From: Bacillota bacterium
GTDB taxonomy: Bacteria > Bacillota > Sulfobacillia > Sulfobacillales > Sulfobacillaceae
Length of the DNA: 5,175 nucleotides
Assembly (NCBI GenBank): GCA_023381095.1
Contig: JAMCTO010000184.1
Location: forward strand, 1 to 5,175
Direction of reading: 5' to 3'
Position 1 is the first letter of the stretch; each line of letters starts with the position of its first letter. Of this stretch, positions 1 through 5,165 are shown in pieces. The position numbers and the translations under genes were made by a program. The notes under the pieces are model-generated. The model was not told where the DNA came from and searched no databases. It saw only the letters and a program-made list of their open reading frames with translations.

Positions 1-30
1 GCCATTCCCCCTGTTTGGAGTGTTCCTTCC

Positions 31-39
31 ATTATGCCA
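31..39 (-). promoter_or_regulatory. Weak candidate extended -10 promoter near the left edge
   Basis: Read on the minus strand this is TGG followed by CATAAT, a TGn-extended -10 element with five of six matches to TATAAT. No good -35 hexamer sits 16 to 18 bases upstream. It lies beyond the ylmC terminator and points out of the window, so it could serve a gene to the left that cannot be seen. The rest of positions 1-103 holds no gene that I can recognise. Confidence 0.22.
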
Positions 40-103
40 TATGGCTTGCAATTTAACGGGAATAGTCGCAAGCAATGGGGAACCAAGTACCCGAGTGACA
101 AGA

Positions 104-138
104 TAGATAAAACGCCCCCATTTGGGGCGTTTTATCTA
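104..138 (-). terminator. Rho-independent terminator of ylmC, possibly bidirectional
   Basis: A perfect 15-bp inverted repeat pairs 104-118 (TAGATAAAACGCCCC) with 124-138 around a five-base loop. On the minus strand the GC-rich part of the stem is followed by TTTTAT, as expected for an intrinsic terminator. The stem includes the ylmC stop codon (TAG, 136-138), so termination is tight against the coding end. Because the repeat is symmetric and TTTTAT also follows the GC block on the plus strand, it could also stop transcripts arriving from the left. Confidence 0.88.
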
Positions 139-387
139 GCCTAAAACTTCATCGGCCGAGATTTCCACTAAGATCACATCATGACCAATTTTCCGAATAT
201 GGGTCCAATCGATTACCGTATCGCGTTCTCTTCCCAAGAGCCCCATAAAGCGGCCGTTTCCTAAAATTACCACCGCTTTAACCCGACCGTGCTCTAAATC
301 TAACTCCAAGTCGCCAATAAATCCCAGTCGTCGCCCGTCGGTGACATTCACGACGTCCTTTGTCCGAAATTCGGAGGTTTTCACCAT
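136..387 (-). CDS. ylmC: YlmC/YmxH family sporulation-associated PRC-barrel protein
   Basis: This is a small PRC-barrel protein of 83 residues, close to the roughly 80 residues usual for the B. subtilis YlmC/YmxH family. The barrel spans about residues 4-75, with family-like segments SEFRTKDVVNV, GRRLGFIGDLELD, the basic-glycine turn MGLLGRERD, and DWTHIRKIGHDVILVE near the end. No signal peptide or membrane segment is visible, so it should be cytoplasmic. Members recur next to sigG or other sporulation genes, but the biochemical role is not established. The ATG at 387 is chosen because GGGGGG lies seven bases upstream and the protein then starts where homologues start. In-frame ATGs at 411 and 423 lack ribosome binding sites. 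The gene is 136 bases downstream of spoIIR and has its own terminator. I see no convincing promoter, so it may be read from the sigG-spoIIR message. The symbol could equally be ymxH. Confidence 0.88.
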   Translation of the reverse strand: MVKTSEFRTKDVVNVTDGRRLGFIGDLELDLEHGRVKAVVILGNGRFMGLLGRERDTVIDWTHIRKIGHDVILVEISADEVLG

Positions 388-411
388 GAGAAATCCCCCC
401 GTTTTCACCAT
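377..411. repeat. 11-bp direct repeat across the ylmC start
   Basis: GTTTTCACCAT occurs at 377-387 and again at 401-411, a period of 24 bases (eight codons). On the coding strand each copy reads ATGGTGAAAAC, so the start codon and next codons (Met-Val-Lys-Thr) are repeated in frame upstream of the ribosome binding site. This looks like a small local duplication that left a decoy start upstream of the real one. Confidence 0.85.
395..400 (-). promoter_or_regulatory. Ribosome binding site that decides the ylmC start
   Basis: The minus strand reads GGGGGG, seven bases before the ATG at 385-387. It closely resembles the AAGGGGGG before spoIIGA. The two upstream in-frame ATGs (409-411 and 421-423) have nothing comparable, so this site supports the shorter 83-residue protein. 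Confidence 0.7.
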
Positions 412-501
412 ATGTTCAGGCATAAGACCCTAGAATGGTAGACAAGTAAAGCTTTGAGTCCCCAAGCCAAGAGATTTTTGATTGAGCTCTACTGCGTCTC
501 G

Positions 502-531
502 ACTCTAAGGCCGCAAAATTACTCTAAAGCC
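502..531. repeat. Imperfect direct repeat at the spoIIR 3' end
   Basis: ACTCTAAGGCC (502-512) and ACTCTAAAGCC (521-531) match at ten of eleven positions with a 19-base period. The second copy contains the spoIIR stop codon (TAG on the minus strand, 524-526). I see no hairpin terminator here. The rest of the gap between spoIIR and ylmC (388-523) shows no clear promoter or RNA structure. Confidence 0.6.
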
Positions 532-1171
532 ACTGAAGCAAGTGGCGAATGAAGTTTGGCGGAGACCAAGACACCGCAATGTGCCCAGTAACCGGTTCCG
601 TTACCGCGGGCACCGTCCGCTGCGGCAGCGGAACGGGGTTTGCCAGGGTGGTACGATAAGGAACGGCAACTGCGTTTCCCATATCGATGAAACACAATGA
701 GGGAAATAGCACGCACCACCAATTATGTCCATCACCTCGGCCTAGAGTCACCAACAAGGCCGTGTAACGTCCTGCAGGCAGCACCCAGCTCCCATACACT
801 TTAGTCGGAAATGCTGTGGTTCCTAGGGTAACCCGCGCCTGATAAGAGGCTTTTTCCGACTTTAAGACCTGGTTGGCCACTTTAAGAACTCGGTGATCCA
901 TCTCTTTCAAGACGGTCTGCGCTTGAGCGAATGTGGTGACCTGGTCTAGCCGCGGTTCCAACACACGGAGAACCGCATCGCGCACATCCAATTTCACAGC
1001 TTGATCAATGGGATTGTCGGAATTGGCAATCACTCGAAACCGAATCACCTTTGGCGTCACAATTCGCGTAGTGGTACCATGAGCGGTTATGCCGCCAATT
1101 TCCGACCTGGGAGCAACATTCAACAGCAATCCCAAAGATACTACAGCAGCCAATATGTGTTTAAACCACAT
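524..1171 (-). CDS. spoIIR: Stage II sporulation protein R (intercellular signal for pro-SigE processing)
   Basis: SpoIIR is made in the forespore, exported into the space between the two membranes, and activates the SpoIIGA protease in the mother cell, which then cleaves pro-SigE. The protein has 215 residues, near the B. subtilis length of 224. Residues 1-20 form a signal peptide or N-terminal anchor (Lys4, His5, then a hydrophobic run). Family hallmarks follow: RFRVIANSDNPIDQ at 44-57 with a downstream VRDAVL, FPTKVYGSWVLPAGRY at 121-136, and GHNWWCVLFPSLCFID at 148-163 with two cysteines (153 and 160). The usual FPPLC is FPSLC here. The ATG at 1171 has AAGGAG eleven bases upstream. The gene starts 37 bases after the sigG stop with no terminator between, so co-transcription with sigG from a sigma-F promoter is likely. 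In B. subtilis spoIIR is itself a sigma-F target but lies elsewhere. Identification is firm; the operon is inferred. Confidence 0.96.
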   Translation of the reverse strand: MWFKHILAAVVSLGLLLNVAPRSEIGGITAHGTTTRIVTPKVIRFRVIANSDNPIDQAVKLDVRDAVLRVLEPRLDQVTTFAQAQTVLKEMDHRVLKVANQVLKSEKASYQARVTLGTTAFPTKVYGSWVLPAGRYTALLVTLGRGDGHNWWCVLFPSLCFIDMGNAVAVPYRTTLANPVPLPQRTVPAVTEPVTGHIAVSWSPPNFIRHLLQWL

Positions 1172-1182
1172 CTCACTTTAAT

Positions 1183-1188
1183 CTCCTT
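1183..1188 (-). promoter_or_regulatory. spoIIR ribosome binding site
   Basis: The minus strand reads AAGGAG, the best match to the anti-Shine-Dalgarno sequence in the window, eleven bases before the ATG of spoIIR. A GTG five bases upstream of that ATG is out of frame, so the ATG is the only sensible start. The site gives spoIIR its own efficient translation if it is read from the sigG message. Confidence 0.7.
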
Positions 1189-1208
1189 GTTGATTTAACC
1201 ACGGCCAT

Positions 1209-1982
1209 TCACATGTACTTTCGCATGTGGGTCAAAGCGCCTTTTTCCAAACGTGAAACCTGTGCCTGACTAATCCCAATTTCTTCGGCAACCTCCATCT
1301 GAGTTTTGCCATCAAAAAACCGCATTGTCAGGATCATCCGTTCTCGGTCGTTTAAGCGCCGCATCGCCTCTCGGATAGCGATACCTTCCAGCCAATTGCG
1401 ATCATGATTTTTTTCATCGCTAATCTGGTCCATAACATAAATCGGATCTCCGCCATCATGATAAATCGGTTCAAACAATGACATTGGCTCTTGAATCGCA
1501 TCCAATGCATATAAGACTTCTTCTCGAGGAACCGACAGTTCTTGCGCTATTTCACTGATGGTCGGTTCCTTGGAAAATTTGTGTACCAATCCATCACGCA
1601 CTTGCAGAGCCTTATAGGCTATATCCCTAAGCGATCGACTGACCCGAATCGGATTATTGTCCCGCAAGTAACGCCGAATTTCACCGATAATCATGGGCAC
1701 CGCATACGTGGAAAACTTCACGTTTTGTCCCAGATCAAAATTGTCAATGGCTTTCATTAACCCGATGCAACCGACTTGAAACAAATCATCGCTATGTTCC
1801 CCACGGTTTTGAAAACGTTGAATGACGCTTAATACCAGCCGTAAATTGCCATTGATAAGTTGGTCACGGGCCCCGATATCGCCTGCCTGCATTGCGGCGA
1901 AAAGTTCTCTCATCTTGACATTGGTTAGCACCGGCAGTTTGGCAGTGTTGACGCCAGGGATTTCTACCTTGTTGAGCGGCAT
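1209..1982 (-). CDS. sigG: RNA polymerase sporulation sigma factor SigG (late forespore)
   Basis: SigG directs RNA polymerase to late forespore genes after engulfment. The 257-residue protein is nearly collinear with B. subtilis SigG (260). The N-terminal signature NKVEIPGVNTAKLPVL (4-19) is specific to SigG. Region 2 covers about 42-111, with DDLFQVGCIGLMKAIDNFDL and the -10 reading segment KFSTYAVPMIIGEIRRYLRD. Region 3 is about 120-160 and region 4 about 200-252, with a helix-turn-helix near 226-246 (TQMEVAEEIGISQAQVSRLE). Asn44 aligns with Asn45 of B. subtilis SigG, a residue that separates SigG from SigF in recognition by the anti-sigma factor CsfB/Gin; SigF has glutamate there. The ATG at 1982 is fixed by an in-frame TAG two codons upstream. 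A strong terminator separates the gene from sigE, and a sigma-F promoter match lies about 50 bases upstream. spoIIR follows 37 bases downstream. Confidence 0.98.
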   Translation of the reverse strand: MPLNKVEIPGVNTAKLPVLTNVKMRELFAAMQAGDIGARDQLINGNLRLVLSVIQRFQNRGEHSDDLFQVGCIGLMKAIDNFDLGQNVKFSTYAVPMIIGEIRRYLRDNNPIRVSRSLRDIAYKALQVRDGLVHKFSKEPTISEIAQELSVPREEVLYALDAIQEPMSLFEPIYHDGGDPIYVMDQISDEKNHDRNWLEGIAIREAMRRLNDRERMILTMRFFDGKTQMEVAEEIGISQAQVSRLEKGALTHMRKYM

Positions 1983-1994
1983 ATCCTATGATGT

Positions 1995-2002
1995 CCCTCC
2001 CC
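1995..2002 (-). promoter_or_regulatory. sigG ribosome binding site with long spacing
   Basis: The minus strand reads GGGGAGGG. The GGAGG core ends 13 bases before the ATG at 1982, longer than the 7-9 bases usual in Bacillota. An AGG within AGGAT sits only two bases from the ATG, too close to serve. Translation of sigG is therefore expected to be weaker than that of spoIIR or sigE. Confidence 0.55.
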
Positions 2003-2003
2003 G

Positions 2004-2020
2004 GAGCCGTCGACCGACTC
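2004..2020 (-). promoter_or_regulatory. Hairpin in the sigG 5' leader
   Basis: On the minus strand GAGTCG (2020-2015) can pair with CGGCTC (2009-2004) around the loop GTCGA. That gives six base pairs, one of them a G-U wobble in RNA. The hairpin starts at or within a few bases of the transcription start predicted from the sigma-F promoter and ends one base before the GGGGAGGG ribosome binding site. It could stabilise the message or limit ribosome access. A leader hairpin that dampens sigG translation has been reported in B. subtilis; equivalence here is inference. Confidence 0.42.
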
Positions 2021-2027
2021 ACAACTC

Positions 2028-2057
2028 AAGTATCACCAAATGCCGCCTTTGCTATAC
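2028..2057 (-). promoter_or_regulatory. Sigma-F-type promoter of sigG
   Basis: On the minus strand GTATA (2057-2053) is followed after exactly 15 bases by GGTGATACTT (2037-2028). The B. subtilis sigma-F consensus is GYWTA, 15-16 bases, then GGNRANAHTR. The -35 matches fully and the -10 matches nine of ten positions, failing only at the last. Transcription should begin near 2020-2022, giving a leader of about 40 bases. sigG is a sigma-F target in B. subtilis, so position and match agree. An overlapping, weaker sigma-A-like reading (TTGATG, 17 bases, TATAGC) also exists. Confidence 0.75.
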
Positions 2058-2170
2058 CAGGCCCAAAAATTGGCATCAACAGTCAAATGGCGCATGCGCT
2101 GTTTTGGTCCGGCCAGGCTCCCAAAGCAAACCGCCGCATGATGGATTATCGCCAGTTTTGGTTTCCATAA

Positions 2171-2179
2171 TGTGGATAA
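2171..2179 (-). promoter_or_regulatory. Single consensus DnaA-box match
   Basis: The minus strand reads TTATCCACA, a perfect match to the bacterial DnaA-box consensus TTATNCACA. It is alone in the gap between sigE and sigG, about 115 bases upstream of the sigG -35. One isolated 9-mer can occur by chance, and no cluster or AT-rich unwinding region accompanies it, so a role is unproven. Confidence 0.25.
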
Positions 2180-2215
2180 AGCGAACCCTTAATGGTTCCG
2201 GGTTGGTGGGCGGGT

Positions 2216-2250
2216 AAAAAATCACTAGCCCCCAGTGCGGGCTAGTGATT
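2216..2250 (-). terminator. Rho-independent terminator of the spoIIGA-sigE operon
   Basis: A perfect 12-bp stem pairs AATCACTAGCCC with GGGCTAGTGATT (2239-2250 and 2220-2231) around a seven-base loop. On the minus strand it is followed by a run of six T (2221-2216), two of which lie in the stem base. It lies 50 bases after the sigE stop. It should separate sigE transcription from sigG, whereas in B. subtilis some read-through from spoIIG into sigG is known. Confidence 0.9.
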
Positions 2251-2300
2251 ACTAAGTGCAGATTTTCTACGATAATGCACACCGACAGTTTTGGTGGATA

Positions 2301-3044
2301 TTAGTCCATACGGCGAAATTCTTTTTGCAGCCGTTTTAGGATACGTTTTTCCAATCGCGAAATGTACGATTGCGAAATTCCCAAGGAGTCTGCCACCTCT
2401 TTTTGAGTTCGCTCGTTACCATCGCTAAGACCAAACCGCAGCTCCATAATGCGGCGCTCACGCCCATTTAGTTTGTCCAATGCGTGGCGCAACAACGAGC
2501 GATCCACTTCTTCCTCCAACCGTTTGTAAATAATGTCGCCCTCCGTTCCTAACACATCCGACAACAGCAGTTCGTTACCGTCCCAATCAACATTTAATGG
2601 CTCATCAAACGACACTTCAGAGCGCAATCGCGAATTGCGCCGCAGATACATTAAAATCTCATTTTCGATGCATTTGGATGCATAAGTGGCCAGTTTAATT
2701 CGTTTCTCCACGTTGAAGGTATTAACTGCCTTGATGAGGCCAATGGTGCCAATAGAGACCAAATCCTCGATGCCTACCCCGGTGTTTTCAAACTTTCGGG
2801 CAATATACACCACTAATCTTAGATTACGTTCAATTAATACCGAACGTACGGCGATGTCTCCCTGACTTAAAGACATCAACAAATTAGCTTCCTCATCAAA
2901 ACTTAGTGGCGGTGGCAACGCTTCGCTCGAACCAATGTAATGGACATCGTCTGTGGCGGAGATTAGACCCAACCAGCGACGGACGGCGACGGCAACACGC
3001 GATGCCCATAACCCAGAAAAGTTCCGGCGAATTTGTTGAATCAT
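2301..3044 (-). CDS. sigE: RNA polymerase sporulation sigma factor SigE precursor (early mother cell)
   Basis: SigE drives early mother-cell transcription and is made as pro-SigE, which stays inactive at the membrane until SpoIIGA removes its N-terminal pro-sequence. The 247-residue protein aligns with B. subtilis SigE (239) almost throughout: [14 protein letters not shown] (35-48), [19 protein letters not shown] (71-89), [19 protein letters not shown] (93-111), the region 2.4 segment [39 protein letters not shown], and a region 4 helix-turn-helix at about 213-232 ending [11 protein letters not shown]. The pro-sequence is about 35 residues, against 27 in B. subtilis, with cleavage expected near His35-Tyr36. 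The ATG at 3044 is chosen because it overlaps the spoIIGA stop as ATGA and has AAGAGGG nine bases upstream. An ATG at 3104 would add 20 unrelated residues inside spoIIGA. A terminator follows 50 bases downstream. Confidence 0.98.
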   Translation of the reverse strand: MIQQIRRNFSGLWASRVAVAVRRWLGLISATDDVHYIGSSEALPPPLSFDEEANLLMSLSQGDIAVRSVLIERNLRLVVYIARKFENTGVGIEDLVSIGTIGLIKAVNTFNVEKRIKLATYASKCIENEILMYLRRNSRLRSEVSFDEPLNVDWDGNELLLSDVLGTEGDIIYKRLEEEVDRSLLRHALDKLNGRERRIMELRFGLSDGNERTQKEVADSLGISQSYISRLEKRILKRLQKEFRRMD

Positions 3045-3922
3045 GCTCCCACTCCCTCTTTCATAGATTCCTGATTCATCGCAGCGACCGCGGACGGATT
3101 GCACAGCGCCTGATAAGCCCCATCACCAGCCACAGGATTAGCGCTAAAGCCGGCAAAAACCGGCACTAAGCGATGCCAACGGCCATTTAGATATCCTTCG
3201 GCATAATCCACAGCCACTATCGGCAATCGACCATTGCCTCCTAGCGAATGAAACGAAATTACCCCTAGCCTGTCGCGCCACGCTGGCGGAGGCGTTGTTA
3301 GCTGACCGCCAACAGTGTCTACCACCCACCCCAGAATGTCTTTCGGCAGCCATTCAATGACAGAGTTGGTGTCTAGTACCACAACGGGCCGCCGCAACAC
3401 CGGATCACGCAGTTGATTGCCGGAATCCCACAACACACGTACGGATAGACTTTTGTCTTCCAACACCAGACGAACTTCTCCTGTCACTTCGGACGGTGTA
3501 CGCCGCCACACAGGAAGCCACCAGGCAATCCCCAGAACCGCCATCGGCAACACTACCAAAAGCCAGACGATAACCGAAACGTCTGGAAACAAATGGGTTG
3601 CCCAAGTAACCATAAAAAGTCCAATGCCGGCTGCCAGCACCGTACCACACAGCAGCGCAGCATAACTGGTAAACCAATAGCGGCGGGGCAGCGGGGCAAA
3701 CGAAACCGCTAGCATGACAGTTGGCCAAATGAGGGCAATTCCCCAGGGAACGGAATAAAGATTTTGTGTCAGCAATACCCATAGAGTAGGAAGCGTGCCT
3801 ACTGCCGCGCCGACAGCAATGCGGAAGCGAGATAGCCGAATCCCTACGAATCGGGAGGTGAGCCACAGCAAAGCACCGTCCATTTCCACACTCATGGCTA
3901 GTGTCAGAATTCCGTTGACCAA
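3041..3922 (-). CDS. spoIIGA: SpoIIGA, membrane aspartic protease that activates pro-SigE
   Basis: SpoIIGA sits in the septal membrane of the mother cell and cleaves pro-SigE after the forespore signal SpoIIR arrives. With the TTG at 3922 it has 293 residues (B. subtilis 309). The N-terminal half carries about five hydrophobic segments (near residues 4-23, 30-46, 58-76, 86-108 and 116-136). The C-terminal half is the aspartic protease domain, with the catalytic motif DSGNQLRDP at 166-174, then SFHSLGGNG and the closing [12 protein letters not shown] typical of the family. The TTG is preferred because AAGGGGGG lies six bases upstream and the conserved LLWLTS segment then falls at the usual distance from the start. 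The in-frame ATG at 3967 adds 15 residues that look unlike the family and lacks a ribosome binding site. The stop overlaps the sigE ATG by four bases. Function is firm; the start is less sure. Confidence 0.93.
   Translation of the reverse strand: MVNGILTLAMSVEMDGALLWLTSRFVGIRLSRFRIAVGAAVGTLPTLWVLLTQNLYSVPWGIALIWPTVMLAVSFAPLPRRYWFTSYAALLCGTVLAAGIGLFMVTWATHLFPDVSVIVWLLVVLPMAVLGIAWWLPVWRRTPSEVTGEVRLVLEDKSLSVRVLWDSGNQLRDPVLRRPVVVLDTNSVIEWLPKDILGWVVDTVGGQLTTPPPAWRDRLGVISFHSLGGNGRLPIVAVDYAEGYLNGRWHRLVPVFAGFSANPVAGDGAYQALCNPSAVAAMNQESMKEGVGA
3054..3060 (-). promoter_or_regulatory. sigE ribosome binding site inside spoIIGA
   Basis: The minus strand reads AAGAGGG, nine bases before the sigE ATG at 3042-3044. 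The site lies within the last codons of spoIIGA, and the start overlaps the spoIIGA stop by four bases. This arrangement selects the 247-residue start and suggests translational coupling of protease and substrate. Confidence 0.7.
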
Positions 3923-3928
3923 GACAAT

Positions 3929-3936
3929 CCCCCCTT
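3929..3936 (-). promoter_or_regulatory. Ribosome binding site that decides the spoIIGA start
   Basis: The minus strand reads AAGGGGGG, six bases before a TTG codon at 3920-3922. No comparable site precedes the in-frame ATG at 3965-3967. The spacing and the family's usual N-terminus both favour TTG initiation, a weak start codon that could hold protease levels down. Confidence 0.68.
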
Positions 3937-3989
3937 GTCTCCTATTACACCCTATGCAGTGCGCCATGCCTGGTATGTCTCTGAACCAT

Positions 3990-4022
3990 ATTCTAGTTAC
4001 CTAACTTAAAAAAACCTGTCAC
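3990..4022 (-). promoter_or_regulatory. Candidate spoIIG-type promoter with 21-base spacing
   Basis: On the minus strand GTGACA (4022-4017) matches five of six bases of the -35 TTGACA, and TAGAAT (3995-3990) matches five of six of the -10 TATAAT. The spacer (3996-4016) is 21 bases and includes a run of seven T. At normal 17-base spacing no -35 is seen. The B. subtilis spoIIG promoter has the same oddity, a 22-base spacer that needs Spo0A~P. TGACGAC on the plus strand (4048-4054) matches six of seven bases of the Spo0A box TGNCGAA and lies near -65 to -71. The promoter call rests on position and on this parallel. Confidence 0.5.
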
Positions 4023-4054
4023 AGAAAGAAGAGTCAGTCCCCCAAATTGACGAC

Positions 4055-4082
4055 AAAAAATCCGCTCCGAAGGGGGCGGATT
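4055..4082 (-). terminator. Rho-independent terminator of ftsZ
   Basis: The stem pairs AATCCGC with GCGGATT across 4059-4082, with two more G-C pairs inside after one mismatch and a CTTC loop on the minus strand, followed by six T (4060-4055). It begins 22 bases after the ftsZ stop. In a plus-strand transcript the mismatch would be a U-G wobble and TTTTT follows, so it might also act in the other direction, though no plus-strand gene is seen. It insulates spoIIGA from ftsZ transcription. Confidence 0.85.
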
Positions 4083-4103
4083 TTTGTATCCTACGTCATA
4101 GGC

Positions 4104-5165
4104 TTACGTTCGACGTCTTAGGAATGCCGGGATATCCAAATCGTCATTGGCAAACGGCTTTATCTCCAGTTCTTCGCGACCAGGTTCCACCTCGGGCCTG
4201 CGTGTACTGCGTTCCCCCGAGAAGCCGGTGGCTATCACGGTGACGCGGACCTCATCTTTGAGCGACTCATCGATCACGGCACCAAATATTATATTGGCCT
4301 CAGGGTCGGCTGCTTGAATCACAATTTCTGCCGCCTCATTGACTTCAAACAAGGCCAAGTCATTCCCGCCGGTAATATTCAACAAACCTCCTCGAGCGCC
4401 ATCGATGCTGGTTTCCAAAAGCGGGCTGGAAATAGCTGCTTTGGCTGCCGCCGCAGCCCTGTTCTCGCCCTGGCTGATTCCAACACCCATCAATGCCGAC
4501 CCCATTTCCGACATAATGGTCTTGACGTCGGCAAAATCCAAATTGATTAGTCCAGGTACCGCTATCAAGTCAGAAATACCTTGAACACCCTGGCGCAACA
4601 CATCGTCTGCAATGCGAAACGCTTCTACAATGGCCGTACGCTTTTCCACTACCTGCAACAGCCGATCATTGGGAATGGTAATCAATGTATCCACCTTGGC
4701 TTTGAGATTGGCGGCGCCTTTTTCCGCAATACTTTGACGGCGGCGTCCTTCAAAAGTAAAAGGTTTGGTCACCACGCCGACTGCCAGTGCCCCCACCTCC
4801 TTGGCCACTTCAGCCACCACCGGAGCTGCGCCGGTACCCGTGCCGCCACCCAGGCCGGCAGTGATAAACACCATATCTGCCCCTTTGAGTGAATCGGCAA
4901 TCAACTCCCGACTCTCCTCAGCAGCCTTTTGTCCAATATCGGGATTAGCGCCGGCACCGAGACCCTTAGTAAGTTTGGTTCCAACCTGCAGCCTAGTGGG
5001 CGCCATTGACAATGCCAGGGCCTGGGCATCGGTATTAATGGCAATAAACTCTACTCCTTTGAGGCCGGCGTGAATCATGCGATTGACCGCATTCGTGCCA
5101 CCGCCCCCTACCCCAACCACTTTTATGACCGCAAAGTTTTCCGCCGATTGATCAAATTCCAACAT
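4104..5165 (-). CDS. ftsZ: Cell division protein FtsZ
   Basis: FtsZ is the tubulin-like GTPase whose filaments form the division ring, including the asymmetric septum of sporulation. The 353-residue protein appears complete. The GTPase domain has [17 protein letters not shown] (14-30), INTDAQAL (43-50), the nucleotide-binding glycine-rich loop [10 protein letters not shown] (103-112), PNDRLL (165-170) and the catalytic synergy-loop segment [12 protein letters not shown] (207-218). The activation domain runs to about residue 315. The C-terminal peptide [11 protein letters not shown] (342-352) is the conserved tail that binds partners such as FtsA. The linker between them is only about 25 residues, shorter than in B. 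subtilis FtsZ (382 residues in all). The ATG at 5165 is near the window edge with AGG at 5173-5175, so the upstream gene, perhaps ftsA or divIB, is not visible. A terminator follows 22 bases after the stop. Confidence 0.99.
   Translation of the reverse strand: MLEFDQSAENFAVIKVVGVGGGGTNAVNRMIHAGLKGVEFIAINTDAQALALSMAPTRLQVGTKLTKGLGAGANPDIGQKAAEESRELIADSLKGADMVFITAGLGGGTGTGAAPVVAEVAKEVGALAVGVVTKPFTFEGRRRQSIAEKGAANLKAKVDTLITIPNDRLLQVVEKRTAIVEAFRIADDVLRQGVQGISDLIAVPGLINLDFADVKTIMSEMGSALMGVGISQGENRAAAAAKAAISSPLLETSIDGARGGLLNITGGNDLALFEVNEAAEIVIQAADPEANIIFGAVIDESLKDEVRVTVIATGFSGERSTRRPEVEPGREELEIKPFANDDLDIPAFLRRRT

Larger units (their letters stand above)
1983..2300. other. Intergenic region between sigE and sigG (318 bp)
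   Basis: From the sigE side this region holds the sigE terminator (2216-2250), then about 160 bases without a recognisable gene, then the sigma-F promoter, leader hairpin and ribosome binding site of sigG. The central part contains TTATCCACA on the minus strand (2171-2179), identical to a consensus DnaA box, and the 10-bp palindrome GCGCATGCGC around 2090-2099. Open frames crossing the region run through the terminator or promoter and have no ribosome binding site or protein-like composition, so I call no gene. Confidence 0.7.

Noticed and set aside
36..45. Palindrome GCCATATGGC near the left edge
   Set aside because: It is only 10 bases, does not extend, and has no partner copy, so operator function cannot be supported.
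424..460. Sporulation-type promoter for ylmC, with CATTCTA resembling the sigma-G -10
   Set aside because: The -10 matches six of seven bases of CATACTA, but no sigma-G, sigma-E or sigma-K -35 element lies at the right distance.
1172..1260. Separate sigma-F promoter for spoIIR at the sigG 3' end
   Set aside because: The best candidate (AAGTA, 15 bases, GGTTAAATCA) misses several key bases in both elements, far weaker than the promoter before sigG.
1822..2217. 131-codon plus-strand frame covering the sigG start and promoter
   Set aside because: It runs antisense through the sigG N-terminus, leader and promoter. The translated sequence has no recognisable domain.
2076..2282. 68-codon minus-strand frame between sigE and sigG
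   Set aside because: It reads straight through the 12-bp sigE terminator and lacks a ribosome binding site, so it is unlikely to be expressed.
2906..3169. Plus-strand open frame across the spoIIGA-sigE junction
   Set aside because: It is antisense to two firmly identified genes, has no ribosome binding site, and its protein resembles no family.
3405..3866. 153-codon minus-strand frame inside spoIIGA
   Set aside because: It lies in another frame of spoIIGA, whose own frame carries the DSGN catalytic motif and membrane segments. The composition is shadow-like.
4581..5073. Plus-strand frames opposite ftsZ
   Set aside because: They are mirror images of the highly conserved ftsZ codons, with biased Pro/Ala/Thr or His/Cys content and no start signals.
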